Both the position numbers and the translations under genes were made by a program. DNA of 7,393 bases from Desulfobacteraceae bacterium (GTDB lineage: Bacteria > Desulfobacterota > Desulfobacteria > Desulfobacterales > Desulfobacteraceae), in NCBI GenBank assembly GCA_022712835.1, contig JAFLJU010000596.1:1-7393 (forward strand), read 5' to 3'. The notes beneath the pieces are model-generated. The model was not told the origin of the DNA. It ran no database searches and saw only the letters and a list, made by a program, of their open reading frames with translations. Positions 6,258-7,393 of the stretch are shown in pieces. The first letter of the stretch is position 1. The number at the start of each line of letters is the position of its first letter.

Positions 6258-7393
6258 ATGACCGAAGTTTTTGATGTTGTCATTATCGGCGCCGGTGCAT
6301 CGGGACTTATGTGTGCCGCCCAGGCAGGAAAACGCAAAAGAAAGGTTCTGGTCCTGGACCATGGACCCGAACCCGGACGAAAAATTCTCATGTCCGGAGG
6401 AGGCAGATGCAATTTCACAAATCAAGAGATTCGTGCCGATCATTATATTTCTTCAAACCCTCATTTTTGTAAATCCGCCATCAGCCGGTATACTTCCATG
6501 GATTTTGTAAATCTTGTCGACAAATATGGTATATCCCGGAAAGAGCGCAGTCACGGCCAGCTTTTCTGCACCAACCATGCATCAGATATACTGGATATGC
6601 TGCTGGCCGAATGCCCGAAGACAAACGTTAGGATCGCCCTGAACACACCGGTAAAAAAAATTGAAAAACTATCGTTAAAACCTAAAGAAAATACGCCAGG
6701 ATTTCGAGTTCATACACCATCAGGGAAAATTGATACAATCTCCCTGGTCATTGCCACGGGCGGCGTCTCTCTTCCCGGTGTGGGTGCCACACCGTTTGGT
6801 TACCAGGTGGCAAAGCAGTTTGGCATCCCTGTTGTCACCCCCCGGCCGGGCCTTGTTCCATTTACCCTGCAGCCAAAAGATAAAATAATTTTACAACCCC
6901 TGGCCGGAATTTCAGTGGATGCAAAAGTAAGCAGCTCTTTGGCTATTTTTAGTGAGAAACTATTATTCACCCACAGAGGACTGAGCGGCCCTGTTATTTT
7001 GCAAATATCTTCTTATTGGCAGCCGGGACAATTCATTACCATTGATTTGCTTCCCTCCCACAATCTTCTTGAAAGATTGAAAGACAAACAAATATCCCAC
7101 CCCAAAAAACAGGTAAAATCAATTCTTTATGAATGGCTTCCCAAACGCCTGGTAGATGTCCGCCTGGCTGGCTGCCCTGGTAACCGGCCCATAAACTCCG
7201 TGTCCCAGGATCACTTAAGCCAGATTGCCAATGCCTTTCATGAATGGCAGATCAAACCCGGTGGCACAGAAGGGAACCGAACCGCCGAAGTCACGGTCGG
7301 GGGGGTTGATTGCAACCATATTTCCTCAAAAACCATGGAAGCCAGAAAGGTTCCAGGACTCTTTTTTACCGGAGAAATTTTGGATGTGACCGG
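6258..7393 (+). CDS. BaiN/HI0933-like NAD(P)/FAD-dependent oxidoreductase (last residues outside window)
   Basis: A cytoplasmic two-dinucleotide-binding-fold flavoprotein; 378 residues are present and the family is about 390-420, so only the tail is cut off. The FAD-binding Rossmann motif GAGASG is at 11-16, with the acidic end of strand 2 at D34. Family hallmarks follow: GRKILMSGGGRCNFTN (40-55), ATGG (166-169), FTHRGLSGPVIL (237-248), TAEVTVGGV (342-350) and GLFFTGEILDVT (367-378). The family includes HI0933 and YhiN and the gut protein BaiN, for which bile-acid oxidoreductase activity has been proposed; for most members the substrate is unknown, so no reaction is assigned. It follows the MocR gene on the same strand after about 125 bp, with its own strong Shine-Dalgarno and possibly its own promoter, so it is probably a separate unit. 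Frame and motifs are intact. Confidence 0.94.
   Translation, partial: MTEVFDVVIIGAGASGLMCAAQAGKRKRKVLVLDHGPEPGRKILMSGGGRCNFTNQEIRADHYISSNPHFCKSAISRYTSMDFVNLVDKYGISRKERSHGQLFCTNHASDILDMLLAECPKTNVRIALNTPVKKIEKLSLKPKENTPGFRVHTPSGKIDTISLVIATGGVSLPGVGATPFGYQVAKQFGIPVVTPRPGLVPFTLQPKDKIILQPLAGISVDAKVSSSLAIFSEKLLFTHRGLSGPVILQISSYWQPGQFITIDLLPSHNLLERLKDKQISHPKKQVKSILYEWLPKRLVDVRLAGCPGNRPINSVSQDHLSQIANAFHEWQIKPGGTEGNRTAEVTVGGVDCNHISSKTMEARKVPGLFFTGEILDVT

Noticed and set aside
1..7393. A defence system, phage island, CRISPR array or biosynthetic cluster
   Set aside because: Every long frame that looks real is accounted for by housekeeping, regulator/transporter or flavoprotein families, and there are no spaced repeats or integrase/transposase motifs.
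6258..7393. Direct assignment of the flavoprotein as a bile-acid 7-dehydroxylation enzyme (BaiN)
   Set aside because: The family is broad and mostly uncharacterised, and no other bai-type gene is nearby; only the family name is supported.

Overview
The window looks like ordinary chromosomal sequence from a mid-GC, Gram-negative-type anaerobe. My best guess is a Desulfobacterota (former Deltaproteobacteria) relative such as Desulfobacterales. This rests on an RNase J gene directly upstream of an FtsK-type translocase gene, a small upstream protein that resembles unnamed delta-proteobacterial proteins I remember, and a short REP-like scar. No rRNA, tRNA, CRISPR array, intact transposase, phage gene or recognisable defence system is present. 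No stretch over 300 bp lacks a gene; the longest gap is about 125 bp.

Left half (1-3626, all minus strand). Read in the direction of transcription, there is a 110-aa Cys/His-containing protein of unknown function, then RNase J (549 aa, all catalytic motifs present), then an FtsK/SpoIIIE DNA translocase that runs off the left edge (first 542 residues present). The gaps are 20 bp and then an ATGA overlap, so this is very probably one transcription unit joining mRNA decay to chromosome segregation.

Middle (3687-6132). A ten-helix EamA/DMT-type transporter (minus strand) and a MocR-type regulator (plus strand; GntR winged helix fused to an aminotransferase-fold PLP domain) are divergent across about 115 bp. 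This is a classic regulator/target arrangement: the regulator probably senses an amine or amino-acid-like ligand through PLP and controls the exporter. The shared intergenic region holds promoter-like hexamers and a near-identical 7-bp direct repeat that could be the operator.

Right edge (6258-7393, plus strand). A BaiN/HI0933-like FAD-dependent oxidoreductase has a strong Shine-Dalgarno and lacks only its last residues. The AT-rich gap before it holds a 12-bp palindrome, a GGGGTCAG-type hairpin that may be a REP-like remnant or weak terminator, and a 10-bp direct repeat.

I did not find a clearly novel system. The most useful leads are the uncharacterised 110-aa protein upstream of RNase J, the MocR/transporter pair with its candidate operator and possible leaderless regulator mRNA, and the coupled rnj-ftsK junction.
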